Shown here: in pieces, positions 18,993 to 27,663 of the stretch
Layout of the letters: each line of letters opens with the position of its first letter
Numbering within the stretch: position 1 is the stretch's first letter
NCBI RefSeq assembly: GCF_001238275.1
Contig: NZ_LGTB01000010.1
Span: forward strand, 124,001 to 188,000
Source of the DNA: Bradyrhizobium viridifuturi
GTDB lineage: Bacteria > Pseudomonadota > Alphaproteobacteria > Rhizobiales > Xanthobacteraceae
Reading direction: 5' to 3'
DNA length: 64,000 nucleotides
Notes under the pieces: generated by a model
Databases searched by the model: none
What the model saw: the letters and a program-made list of their open reading frames with translations, nothing else
What the model was told of the DNA's origin: nothing
Program-made: the position numbers and the translations under genes

Positions 18993-21900
18993 TTACTCGG
19001 CCGGCTGGGCCTCGGCAGCGCTGGTGAGGTCGAACTTGCGGCCCTTCTTCGCGTGACCGGCACTCGCATCGACGCGGTGATCGGAGGCGATCGCGACATA
19101 GACCGCCGGCAGGACGAAGAGCGTGAACAGCGTGCCGATAGACATGCCCGCGACGAGCACGAGCCCAATCGAGAAGCGGCTCGCGGCGCCAGCTCCTGTT
19201 GCCGCCAACAAAGGTACCACGCCTGTGACCATAGCCGCCGTCGTCATCAAGATTGGACGAAGTCGGACGCGAGCCGCCATCTCTATCGCGGAGCGACGGT
19301 CAAGTCTCTCCTTGAGCTGCAGCTCGTTGGCGAATTCAACCATCAGGATCCCGTGCTTGGCAATTAGACCGACAAGCGTCAGCAGCCCGACCTGAGTGTA
19401 GATGTTCATCGTCGCCCAGCCAAAGAATAGTGGTGTCAAGGCGCCGGCAATTGCCATGGGTACACTGATCATAATAATGAGGGGATCGCGCAGACTTTCG
19501 AACTGCGCCGCAAGCACCAAGAATATGACGATCAATGCAAATGCGAAGGTGATGGCAAGTTGGTCACCCTCGTGCACATATTGCCGCGCGTCGGCAAGGA
19601 AGTCGTGGCTGAAACCCGCCGGCAGCTTCTTTGCCTCTGCTTCCAAGAAGTCCACGGCTTGACCGATCGTGACCCCAGGCATCGGCACGGCCTGAAAGGT
19701 CGCGCAGTTGAGCTGGTTGTAGTGGGTGAGCGCGTTCGGATCAGTCGCAGTCTCGACCGAGACGACGGTAGATAGCGGAAGCATCGAGCCCGTCGCAGTC
19801 TTTACATAATAGTTCCCAATCGCTTCTGGGGCCATGCGTTTCTCGCGCGGCACCTGCGGGATCACCTGGTAGGAGCGGCCCTGCAGATTGAAACGATTGA
19901 CGTAGTTTCCGCCAAGTAGGGTGGCCAGCGCGTCGCCGATATTCTGCATGGTGATGCCAAGATTGTTGGCCTTGGACCGATCGACCTTGATTCGCACCAC
20001 CGGCTGGTTGAATTCGAGGTCAGAGTCGCTAACCATGAACAGACCACTCTTGCGCGCGGCGTCCTTCAGTTTCAACATTTGCTCATAGACGGATTGGTAG
20101 CCAAGCGTCGAATTGATCACCATCTGAACGGGCAGGCCGTCCGATCCGCCCGGAAGCGCCGGCAAGCTAAAAGCAAATGCGTTAATGCCTTCGATTTTCG
20201 ACAGCTCGGCTTGAACAAGGGACCTAAGCACGATCGATGATCGCTTGCGCTCGTCCCACGCTTCAGCAACATTCCGGCCATGCCTGATTGCGAGGCGCCA
20301 CTACCGTTGAGCACGAAGCTCAAATCGGTCTCGGAAAACTTTCGGAAGGCCTTTTCGAGCTTGGCACCGTAGTAGTCGAGATAGTCGATATTGGCATATT
20401 TCGGCGCCTTCGTGAGTGCGAATACGATACCTTGATCCTCCTCGGGTGCAAGTTCCTTAGAGGTATGCACATAGAAAAAGCCGACAAGGCCCAGCATGGT
20501 CAGTGCAAACAGCCAGGTAATTGGGCGATAGTCGAGCGAGCGATCAAGCTTGCGGCTGTACCAGCATGTCATGGCAGCGAACACGCGGTTCGAAAATCTT
20601 GCAAACCGCCCCTCCTCGGCGCTCTTTAGAAAGACCGAGCACATCATCGGCGACAGCGTCAAAGCGATCACGCCAGACACGATCACCGCCCCGGCCAGCG
20701 TGAACGCGAACTCGCGGAACAGCGCACCGGTGAGGCCACCGAGAAAGCCGATGGGGGCGTATACGGCCGCCAACGTAATCGTCATGGAGACGACAGGGAC
20801 CACGATCTCGCGCGCTCCCTTCGTGGCGGCCTGCAGGGGCGGCGCCCCTTCCTCTAGATGACGATAGACGTTCTCCACCACGACGATCGCGTCGTCGACC
20901 ACGAGACCTATCGCGAGCACCATCGCAAGCAGGGTCAGGAGGTTGAATGAGAACCCCAGCGCCAGCATCAAGCTGCAGACGCCAACGAGCGACAGCGGAA
21001 TGGTGACGACGGGAATGACGACCGATCGCAGCGAGGCTAGGAACAGGAAGATCACCATCACCACGATCACGATGGCCTCGATGAGCGTCTTCTCCACTTC
21101 ATCGATCGACGATTGGATGAATTTCGTTGAATCGTAGGCCACTTTCATTTTGAGCGATGGCGGCAGGTTGCGCTCCATTTCTGGAAACAGCGCGCGAACG
21201 CCTCGCACTATGTTCAGCGGATTGCCTTGTGGACCCGCCTGCACGCCGATGACAACCGCGCGCTCGCCGTTCATGACGGCACTGACGTCTGTCGTCTGCG
21301 CGGCAAGCTCGACTGTCGCAATGTCCTCAATGCGCACAAAGCCACCATCATTGGCTTTAACGATCATGCGCTTGAAGTCATCTACACTCCGTAGGTCGGT
21401 ATTTGCCGTGACGTCGGAGATAGTGAAATATCCCTTGGTCTGGCCGGCCGCCGCCTGGAAGTTATTGGCGGCGATTGCAGCCGAAACATCCGCCGGCGAG
21501 ACGCCGCGCCCTGCCATTTTCGCCGTATCGAGCCATAGCCGCATCGCAAAACTTTGGCCGCCCAGGATGTCTGCCGCGGCGACGCCATCAACGGTTGACA
21601 TAACCGGTTGCACGACGCGCGAGAGATAGTCAGAAATCGCGCTGGCCGTCAGTTCCTCGCTGGAGAAAGCGATATACATGACAGCGGTGGCCTGACCCGT
21701 TGCCTTAGTGACGACTGGATCGTTTGATTCCTTTGGGATTAAATATTTGATTGAGTTGACCTTAGAAAGCACCTCGGTGAGCGCCTCGTTGGGATCGAAA
21801 TTCAGCTTTATGTAGACTTGGATTGTCGACGTACCGAGTACCGATGAGGAAGTGATGTAGTCGACGCCCTCGGCGGAAGCGACGGCCTGCTCCAGTGGAG

Positions 21901-22093
21901 TGGTGATGAACCCCTGGATCATGTCGGCGGAGGCGCCAGGATAGGAAGTCGTGATATTGACGACCGTATTGGACAGCTTGGGATACTGCCGGATCGGCAG
22001 AACAGTGGCCGCGCGAAGTCCGATCAGCAGGATCAGGAGACTGAGGACGACAGACAACACCGGGCGTTTGATGAAAAGTTCGGTAAATGCCAT
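18993..22093 (-). pseudogene. nolG: RND efflux pump inner-membrane subunit (NolG-like), one-base frameshift
   Basis: An HAE1-type RND transporter of about 1033 aa once repaired. The 5' part (from MAFTELFIKRPVLSVV) has GASADMIQGFITTPLEQAV, the helix-4 proton relay LAIGLVVDDAIVVVENV, and LTLSPMMCSVFLK. The frame is lost near 20258-20262, where one base is missing (LLK then WDERKRSS in the other frame). The 3' part continues from LRSLVQAELSKIEGINAFAF through FVLAAQFESLRDPLIIM-like and GLIAKHGILMVEFANELQ to AEAQPAE. Sinorhizobium nolGHI was similarly first read as split genes. No periplasmic adaptor (NolF-like) gene lies upstream. Whether the frameshift is real decides whether the pump works. Confidence 0.85.
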
Positions 22094-22886
22094 CTCGACT
22101 CGCATTCAAGGTAACGCAAATTCGTGAGCAGGTCGCGCTGCCCGCGGCTAATGCGCGTAAAACTTGGGAACTGAAAACGCCTGATCCAAAGGCAAACGCG
22201 CCCAAGTAGGGAGCTCAGTCCTGCGCTTCTTACATCGTGGTTGCTTGGCCCTGCCCTTCTCATCACTGACCGCGACCTCGAATTGCGGGCGCACTTCCCA
22301 AGTTAAACATCCATGTCTTTTGGCACCTAAGCAGCCTGCGGGCCGCCTCGAGACGTGGAATTGAGCTCACCTGTTTCCATGTCGTTTCGTCTTCAGACCT
22401 TGATGGAACGCAAGGGCTTCCAGCGAAGAATCAAGCCAGCTCAAGGCTTCGCTTCGATCGCTCGTTGATCCGGCCTCGATGTCGAAATTAGAAACGATCT
22501 GATGGATGCTCAACTCTACAAAGGTGAGTGGGTAATATAGGATGGGCTGTCAAACCTATACCAAGGTTTTGTCAAAGCGGAACGCTGAAGCCTCATCGCC
22601 CGCCTCAACACCAGTGAAGAGCTCGCTAGGTTGGAAAAACCGTATCTTATGACTTCGCGCCGACGCGGCCTGCTGATTCTACGCACGTCGCGCGCCTTCA
22701 TAACGACACATGATAACTGCGCCAAAGCGGGCCTTCGGACCGAATTCACGCTTCGAGCTGCAGAACGGGGAAGGAACGTATGCGGAGAAGTCCGAAGCGC
22801 GGGCGCGGAAGTGTGACTGAACCTTGCGGGAGCGGCAGACAACCTGTAACGATGCCAGCATGCCGCGTCGCCGCCTTCTAGTGGCG
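22094..22886. other. Intergenic before tRNA-Ile
   Basis: About 790 bases with no supported gene. It lacks the adaptor-protein gene that normally precedes an RND pump gene. The right part should contain the tRNA promoter, which I could not pin down. Confidence 0.4.
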
Positions 22887-22962
22887 GGGCCTGTAGCTCA
22901 ATGGTTAGAGCCAACCGCTCATAACGGTTTGGTTGCAGGTTCGAGTCCTGCCGGGCCCACCA
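22887..22962 (+). tRNA. tRNA-Ile2 (anticodon CAU)
   Basis: A 76-nt cloverleaf with genomically encoded CCA. The acceptor GGGCCTG pairs with CGGGCCC, the anticodon stem AACCG pairs with CGGTT around loop CTCATAA (anticodon CAT), and the T-loop is GTTCGAGTC. The D-arm AGCTCAATGGTTAGAGC and the variable region resemble E. coli tRNA-Ile2 rather than initiator or elongator Met, so C34 is expected to be modified to lysidine by TilS to read AUA. Its 3' end is the attachment site of the element that follows. Confidence 0.92.
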
Positions 22963-22964
22963 TT
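22946..22964 (+). repeat. Left attachment core (attL) in tRNA 3' end
   Basis: TCCTGCCGGGCCCACCATT spans the 3' half of the T-stem, the acceptor stem, CCA and two further bases. The identical 19 bases recur in the same orientation at 29350-29368. Confidence 0.85.
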
Positions 22965-23003
22965 TGTCGAAAGATCAAAGCCTTGGCTCCGGGATGCCTA
23001 ATG

Positions 23004-23025
23004 GTGGGACATTCACGTGAGGCAT
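23004..23025 (+). repeat. Subterminal repeat, left copy (possible integrase arm site)
   Basis: GTGGGACA, five variable bases, then GTGAGGCAT lies 39 bases inside the left core. A copy matching at 18 of 22 positions lies at 29269-29290, inside the right core and in the same orientation. Candidate arm-type binding site for the integrase. Confidence 0.4.
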
Positions 23026-23084
23026 TTCGGCTTGTTTATTCCCTCTTATCTGTCCGTGTCGCGTCACGGCATCTTCTATTTTCG

Positions 23085-24746
23085 ATGGCCCATGCGCCTG
23101 CGGCGATGGAGCGCAGATCATCTAGCGTAAAGATTTCGCTACAAACACGTGATCCGAAGGACGCATTGCGACTGTCACGCGCTCTAAGCTATTCGGCTCA
23201 ACAGTTAGTCCAGTACGGCACTGAGCGCGGAATGACGTTTGAAGAGATACGAAGGCTGCTGACTACGCACTTCAGTGAAATGCTGGCAAGGCAAAAACTA
23301 AAGATCGCGACTAGCGGTCGCCTCACACAACTGGATAAATCGGCCTTGGAGAACGGACGGGCTTTTGCTGCTGATGCCCTACAGGATGGGACTTCGCTAT
23401 TCCCGGGCGACAATGACGATGACTTAGTTAATCGCTTTATGGAGCGATACGAGCTCAATCTTCAATCCGGTTCCGACGCCCACAAGACACTTCGCACAGA
23501 GCTAAAGCGGGCCTATCGCGATTACTGCTCGTCGGTGCTCGCCTACGATCGCTTATTTGAGAGCTATCAATTTGAAAACGAGACGGATAGAGCGCCGAGC
23601 GCAGATCGTGCAGTTGGCTTGCCCTACATTTCGCTACAGCAACTCATAGATCGCCATACGAAGGATAGTAATCTTGGCTCGCAATGGACGTCGAAGACGC
23701 AGCATGAGAAGGGAGATCATTTCGCACTTCTCGTTGAACTACTGACCGCAGATAGAGACGTTACAAAGGTCTCAATTGCGGATGCACATCGCGTCAAAGA
23801 GACATTGACGAAGTATCCCAAGAACCGTCGCAAAGACCCCAGGACGCGCGATCTAGCATTGCTCGACGCGCTTAATGTTCCGGATGTATCGACGATCAAC
23901 GTGCAAACCATCAACAAGTACCTACAGACCTACGGTACGATGTTTGGCTGGGCCAAGCGCAACGGGCTTGTCAGCAACAATGTATTTGAAGGGCTACATA
24001 TCCGACTTGGCAAAAAGCAATCGAGAATAGCTCGCACTGGATTTTCGGACGTGCAGGTGCAGACGATCTTAAGCGAGCTACTGAACAACACCAGCGGACT
24101 TGTACAGTTGGATTACCAGAAGTGGGGCCCACTGATCGCTCTATATTCAGGAGCGCGACTGAACGAGATTGCGCAGATACATCTTACTGACATTCGGCAG
24201 CAGGATGGTGTGTGGTGCTTCGACCTAAACGACGATGACGATACGAAAAAACTAAAAACAGATGCATCGCGCCGTCTCGTGCCCATGCATTCGCAACTGA
24301 TCGAACTCGGTCTGCTAGACCACGTACAGAAGCTACGTACCGAGAATGCCAAGAAGCTATTTCCCGGGTTCCAGTACGATGCCAAGAACGGATGGGGCCG
24401 CAGCCTTGGCCGCTGGTTCAATGATCGCTTTCTGGTGAAGATTGGCCTTAAAGCTCAAGGCGTCTCCTTCCACGTCTTCCGACACACGGTAGTGACCAGG
24501 TTGTTGCAGGCCGGGATTGAGCAGCCCCTAGTCCAAACCATTGTCGGTCACGAACGGGAGGGCGTGACGCAAAGGAATTACTTCACTACCGGATATACGC
24601 TGCTCCAAAGGCGCGATGCGATTGAACGGCTGCGCTTTGACCACGTCGTGCTACCCGCGCCGCCTGAGTGCCACCGAGAAACGGAATGCAAGGCCGCTGA
24701 TCGACTTTCTTCGACCGGCGCTAGCACCCACCGCCGTGAGCAATAG
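23085..24746 (+). CDS. Tyrosine site-specific integrase
   Basis: A phage-type integrase next to the tRNA it targets. The catalytic domain is complete: Arg in SGARLNEIAQIHL, Lys in the beta-hairpin DDTKKLKTDASRRLVP, His-x-x-Arg in FHVFRHTVVTRL, His in VGHEREGVTQRNY, and the Tyr nucleophile in FTTGYTLL. A core-binding domain with TINKYLQTYGTMFGWAKRNGLV precedes it. ATG 23085 gives 553 aa. However, the usual N-terminal segment (SRHGIFYFRW, then AD..A) lies in a different frame at about 23056-23135, and the present frame resumes the family at SVKISLQTRDPKDALRLS. So the N-terminus carries a frameshift, real or artefactual. The true start would then be near 23017. The C-terminal 40 residues are not conserved. 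Confidence 0.88.
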   Translation: MAHAPAAMERRSSSVKISLQTRDPKDALRLSRALSYSAQQLVQYGTERGMTFEEIRRLLTTHFSEMLARQKLKIATSGRLTQLDKSALENGRAFAADALQDGTSLFPGDNDDDLVNRFMERYELNLQSGSDAHKTLRTELKRAYRDYCSSVLAYDRLFESYQFENETDRAPSADRAVGLPYISLQQLIDRHTKDSNLGSQWTSKTQHEKGDHFALLVELLTADRDVTKVSIADAHRVKETLTKYPKNRRKDPRTRDLALLDALNVPDVSTINVQTINKYLQTYGTMFGWAKRNGLVSNNVFEGLHIRLGKKQSRIARTGFSDVQVQTILSELLNNTSGLVQLDYQKWGPLIALYSGARLNEIAQIHLTDIRQQDGVWCFDLNDDDDTKKLKTDASRRLVPMHSQLIELGLLDHVQKLRTENAKKLFPGFQYDAKNGWGRSLGRWFNDRFLVKIGLKAQGVSFHVFRHTVVTRLLQAGIEQPLVQTIVGHEREGVTQRNYFTTGYTLLQRRDAIERLRFDHVVLPAPPECHRETECKAADRLSSTGASTHRREQ

Positions 24747-24802
24747 AGGCTTCTGTGGGTCCACGTGGGCGTTGGCGGACATGATTTTAATGGAGGATAC
24801 TC

Positions 24803-25093
24803 GTGGGAACGATTGCGATCATTGCATTGGCTTGTGTGGCAATCTATTTGTTTTTCAAACACAACGCCGAACGCGGCAAAAATACGGTACGAGCTTATCT
24901 ATATTTACGTGCCATCGCGGGTGGCGCTTCAACGGACGAAGCCAACCAGATTGCTGGTACTGACGTAATCAACGTGCAGACTGAGGTGATCCGCGCGGCC
25001 CATGATCATGTGCGGACTGCATACGATGGTAGGCAACTAGCAATGATCGCGGACGCAAAGAGGCACGGATTTGCGCAACGGTCACAGCGATAG
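24803..25093 (+). CDS. Small membrane-anchored protein of unknown function
   Basis: 96 aa from GTG 24803, which has an excellent GGAGG six bases upstream. One N-terminal membrane helix (IAIIALACVAIYLFF) is followed by a soluble, helical cytoplasmic tail (RAYLYLRAIAGGASTDEANQIAG; VIRAAHDHVRTAYDG). No family recognised. It lies between the integrase and a DUF7662-like gene 12 bases downstream on the same strand, so the two are probably co-transcribed cargo. Confidence 0.65.
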   Translation: MGTIAIIALACVAIYLFFKHNAERGKNTVRAYLYLRAIAGGASTDEANQIAGTDVINVQTEVIRAAHDHVRTAYDGRQLAMIADAKRHGFAQRSQR

Positions 25094-25105
25094 CGAGGCG
25101 CAGCG

Positions 25106-25360
25106 GTGTCGAAATATGATCCTCTGTACGAGTATTTGCGCGGCCAGTCTCTGCAACAGTTCGTACTGAGCTTTGCCGAGATCGAACGCATAATCGGAGA
25201 TCAGTTACCGCCGAGCGCAGCGCGCCCTCAATGGTGGGAAAACGCTACAGACCCAAATTCCTCTCATGTGCAATGCAGGGCATGGCGAGCCGCAGGCTAT
25301 AGCGCCTATCTTGTCAGTGGATCAAACAGTGTTCGCTTTGAGAAGTACGATAGCGAATGA
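25106..25360 (+). CDS. Small protein, DUF7662-like
   Basis: 84 aa from GTG 25106. The pattern YDPLYEYLRGQ, then FVLSFAEIERIIGDQLPPSA, RPQWWEN, a second Trp-rich strand AWRAAGYSAYLV and a short basic end fits the DUF7662 type of small protein that I recall from mobile elements and near restriction systems. Function is unknown. It follows the preceding membrane protein by 12 bases. Confidence 0.6.
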   Translation: MSKYDPLYEYLRGQSLQQFVLSFAEIERIIGDQLPPSAARPQWWENATDPNSSHVQCRAWRAAGYSAYLVSGSNSVRFEKYDSE

Positions 25361-25520
25361 AGCTCAACGTACGAGCAGTAATTTTGAAGAGAGAGCTGAC
25401 TGACGCTAGTGGCCCGTAAGCGAATTGCTCTGCGGCTAGCGAGACCGTAGGGCTTTAATCCAATCTCCTACGGAGCATTGCTATAATCTAGATAGTAGCA
25501 GCTACGCTGTAGGTAACTGG

Positions 25521-25537
25521 ATTATATTATATAATCA
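25521..25537. repeat. Perfect AT palindrome
   Basis: GATTATAT, one T, then ATATAATC: 8-bp perfect arms around one base, 21 bases before the larger inverted repeat. It could be a protein-binding site or part of a promoter; not assigned. Confidence 0.5.
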
Positions 25538-25558
25538 TTAGCTAGTGCTACATGAGTT

Positions 25559-25651
25559 GTGTTGTATCCTTCCCCACTTACTTTCTTTAGACCGATACGC
25601 CGAACTCGGCATATCGTTTTCAAGCAAGCAAGTGGGGGCGATACAACACAC
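25559..25651. repeat. Large nested inverted repeat (93 bases)
   Basis: The outer arms, 25559-25580 and 25631-25651, pair TGTGTTGTATC with GATACAACACA and CCCCACTT with AAGTGGGG, with one bulge region. Inside, 25594-25604 and 25607-25617 form a second hairpin (CGATACGCCGA against TCGGCATATCG, one mismatch). The structure could extrude as a cruciform or be transcribed as a stable RNA. No T-run follows, so it is not a simple terminator. Confidence 0.75.
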
Positions 25652-25962
25652 ACTGCCGTCCAGCATCATTAGCTGAGCGCCACATTGAGCGTGTTTGTAG
25701 AGCCTTCCCCTATTCTTCTATTAGGGAGGTACGCGGGACTGGGCGCCAAACAGATGGGGGGACCTTGCCCCAGTCGCTCTGACCGCTCTCAGCGGGCCAC
25801 AGCGGCCTGCTGACGCGACTTCACTGATCGCGCATCAAAACCCAGGGCAACTTCCCGGAGCGATCAGCGCGCTTCTCAGAGCCCGCGGCGACCAATCGCT
25901 ATTCAACGCCGCCATCGGCTGTCGCGCCCCTTCGACGCACTGACTCAAGTACAGATCGCTTA

Positions 25963-26532
25963 TCAGCTTCTGAGCTTTGCTCTTGAGACTTGCGCGCTCA
26001 GAACGCGATACACAGATGCACGGCCGATCTGTAGTTTCTCTGCAATCGCAGTTGGTCCGACGCCCATTGCTTGCAACTCGCGGACCTTCGCGACGTCAAC
26101 CGACGGCTTCCGCCCCTTGTACACGCCTCGTGCTTTCGCTTTTGCAATTCCTTCTAACTGCCGCTCTTTGCGCAAGTTCGTCTCGAACTCCGCAAATACG
26201 CCGAGCATGTCTAGAAACGCCTTCCCCGCTGCAGTGCTAGTGTCGATGGGCTGTTCGGTAGCTCTCAGTGCAATGCCCTTCTCTTTTAGGGATCGCACGA
26301 TGTCCTGTAGGTCTCCTATGGAACGAGCCAGACGATCAATCCGCGTGACGACAAGTGTGTCACCCTTCCTCAAGAAGTCTCGCAGGATCGCAAGCTCCGT
26401 GCGGCCCTTCGTACTTGTGCCGCTTACCTTCTCCGCACGTATGGTCTCACATCCAGCCGCCTTTAGTGCGTCCTGCTGTACGGTCAGGTCTTGATCGGCG
26501 GTGCTTACGCGGGCGTATCCGTAGATCGTCAT
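25963..26532 (-). CDS. Serine resolvase/invertase (Tn3 TnpR-like)
   Basis: A 189-aa small serine recombinase. The nucleophile is Ser in YARVSTADQD (residue 10). Conserved Arg and Asp positions are in RTELAILRDFLRKGDTLVV and RIDRLARSIGDL, the E-helix region is AFLDMLGVFAEFETNLRKER, and the C-terminal helix-turn-helix is VRELQAMGVGPTAIAEKLQIGRASVYRVL. Length and motif order are complete. It is oriented against the integrase and the restriction-modification genes. Just upstream lie repeated TGTCTC/CGTCTC half-sites that look like its res site. It may resolve dimers or cointegrates of the excised element, or be the relic of a Tn3-like unit, although no tnpA is present. Confidence 0.9.
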   Translation of the reverse strand: MTIYGYARVSTADQDLTVQQDALKAAGCETIRAEKVSGTSTKGRTELAILRDFLRKGDTLVVTRIDRLARSIGDLQDIVRSLKEKGIALRATEQPIDTSTAAGKAFLDMLGVFAEFETNLRKERQLEGIAKAKARGVYKGRKPSVDVAKVRELQAMGVGPTAIAEKLQIGRASVYRVLSAQVSRAKLRS

Positions 26533-26646
26533 GCGAGAACGTCCTGTGTCTCGTTAGGGTCTAGACCCCGTATCGCACAACGTCTCGCAATTGTAAAGAT
26601 ACCCATATGAGACATCGTCGGCGTCTCACTTGATCGTCTCGCTAAG
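26531..26646. promoter_or_regulatory. Probable res region of the resolvase
   Basis: In about 115 bases upstream of the resolvase there are six copies in both orientations of a (T/C)GTCTC half-site followed by AT-rich bases (near 26531, 26546, 26581, 26609, 26621 and 26635). Tn3-family res sites are built of three such paired half-sites and overlap the tnpR promoter, as here. Confidence 0.5.
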
Positions 26647-26844
26647 GTATACCTCAAAGAGAGGACGGGCCCCCGCCCTTCGATCTTGCGCTCTAACGAG
26701 CGGCTGAGCCCTCATGATGCGATCTGTGGTTTGTGGAAGGGCGTCTCAGTTGTTCATATCTGCCGCCGCCTTCAAACCTTGGATGGCTTTTGTATTCACG
26801 GAAGGCGATAGATCACAGACGAGACAGCTAACGACGGAAATGCC

Positions 26845-27663
26845 GTGGCCGACAACGACGAACGCTATCTCAAGATAGTTCTCGACCCAATTCGGGTCTG
26901 TGCACATTACCGACCAAAGTTCGGGCAGGGCAATGCCACAGGAGGACTGACGCTCGCCGAGTTCCAAACCCTGTATCGCGCCGATGCGTTCTATAATTGG
27001 TTCGGTCTCGACAATCCTCTCATGTACGCCGCTCACAAGGCAGCGGGTGGAATGACGAGCGTCTACCGGCAAATCGGGATCGGCTGCGAGAAGCTGTTCC
27101 GCACCGTTTTGCGAGATGAGTTGGGTCTATCCGCAACGGACGTTGCTTGGTCTTATGGCGTCGCGTCTCCGACTGGAGGCCGAGACCGAAAACTTTCGCT
27201 CGACGGCCGAGTACCGCTTGAAAAGGTCTCCGACAAGAAGAAGCGCGCGCGCGTCCATGGTTGGATGCAGCAGTCAGCGGCGAAGTTGGGCGTCGACAAG
27301 AAAGTGTTTGAGAGCTTGACAGGCGCAGTTTTTGAAGTGCGCCAAGGCTACAAGAGCAAAGACAGCAAACGGCAAAACGCGGATATTGCTAACGCGGCCA
27401 TGGCCTACACCCAAGGTTACATGCCCTGCGCAACAATTCTATCTGCACAAATCGATACCGATCTGGTTCTTCGATACACCAACGAGCGATGGGTCGTGCT
27501 GAGAGGCGTTGAAGGCGCGAACGACCCTCTAACGTCCACCTACGACTTTATGCGCGATGTTGTCGGCTACGATCTGGCCGGGTTCTTCACTCGAAACAGG
27601 AAGATGCTGAGAACTGAAATCGAGATTGTACTGAAGGCTCTACTAGCACCAGAAACAACATGA
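26845..27663 (+). CDS. Putative type II restriction endonuclease
   Basis: 272 aa from GTG 26845. I do not recognise a named family. The most conserved-looking segment is FEVRQGYKSKDSKRQNADI at residues 163-181, where Glu164 followed by Lys170 and Lys172 could form a PD-(D/E)xK-like active site. Around it are short beta-type and helical stretches (VCAHYRPKFGQG; LFRTVLRDELGL). The strongest evidence is context: its stop overlaps (ATGA) the start of a DNA methyltransferase gene, the usual coupling in restriction-modification operons, and both sit in a mobile island. It could instead be a methyltransferase-associated specificity or accessory protein. Confidence 0.6.
   Translation: MADNDERYLKIVLDPIRVCAHYRPKFGQGNATGGLTLAEFQTLYRADAFYNWFGLDNPLMYAAHKAAGGMTSVYRQIGIGCEKLFRTVLRDELGLSATDVAWSYGVASPTGGRDRKLSLDGRVPLEKVSDKKKRARVHGWMQQSAAKLGVDKKVFESLTGAVFEVRQGYKSKDSKRQNADIANAAMAYTQGYMPCATILSAQIDTDLVLRYTNERWVVLRGVEGANDPLTSTYDFMRDVVGYDLAGFFTRNRKMLRTEIEIVLKALLAPETT

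Larger units (their letters stand above)
25361..25962. other. 600-base non-coding stretch rich in inverted repeats
   Basis: No gene. It holds an AT-rich 17-base palindrome (8-bp arms) at 25521-25537 and the large imperfect inverted repeat at 25559-25651, described separately. Downstream of the latter there is GC-richer unstructured sequence up to the resolvase gene. Confidence 0.6.

Noticed and set aside
26746..27072. 108-codon minus-strand frame at the start of the endonuclease gene
   Set aside because: Overlaps the coupled restriction-modification operon, has no ribosome site and no recognisable content.
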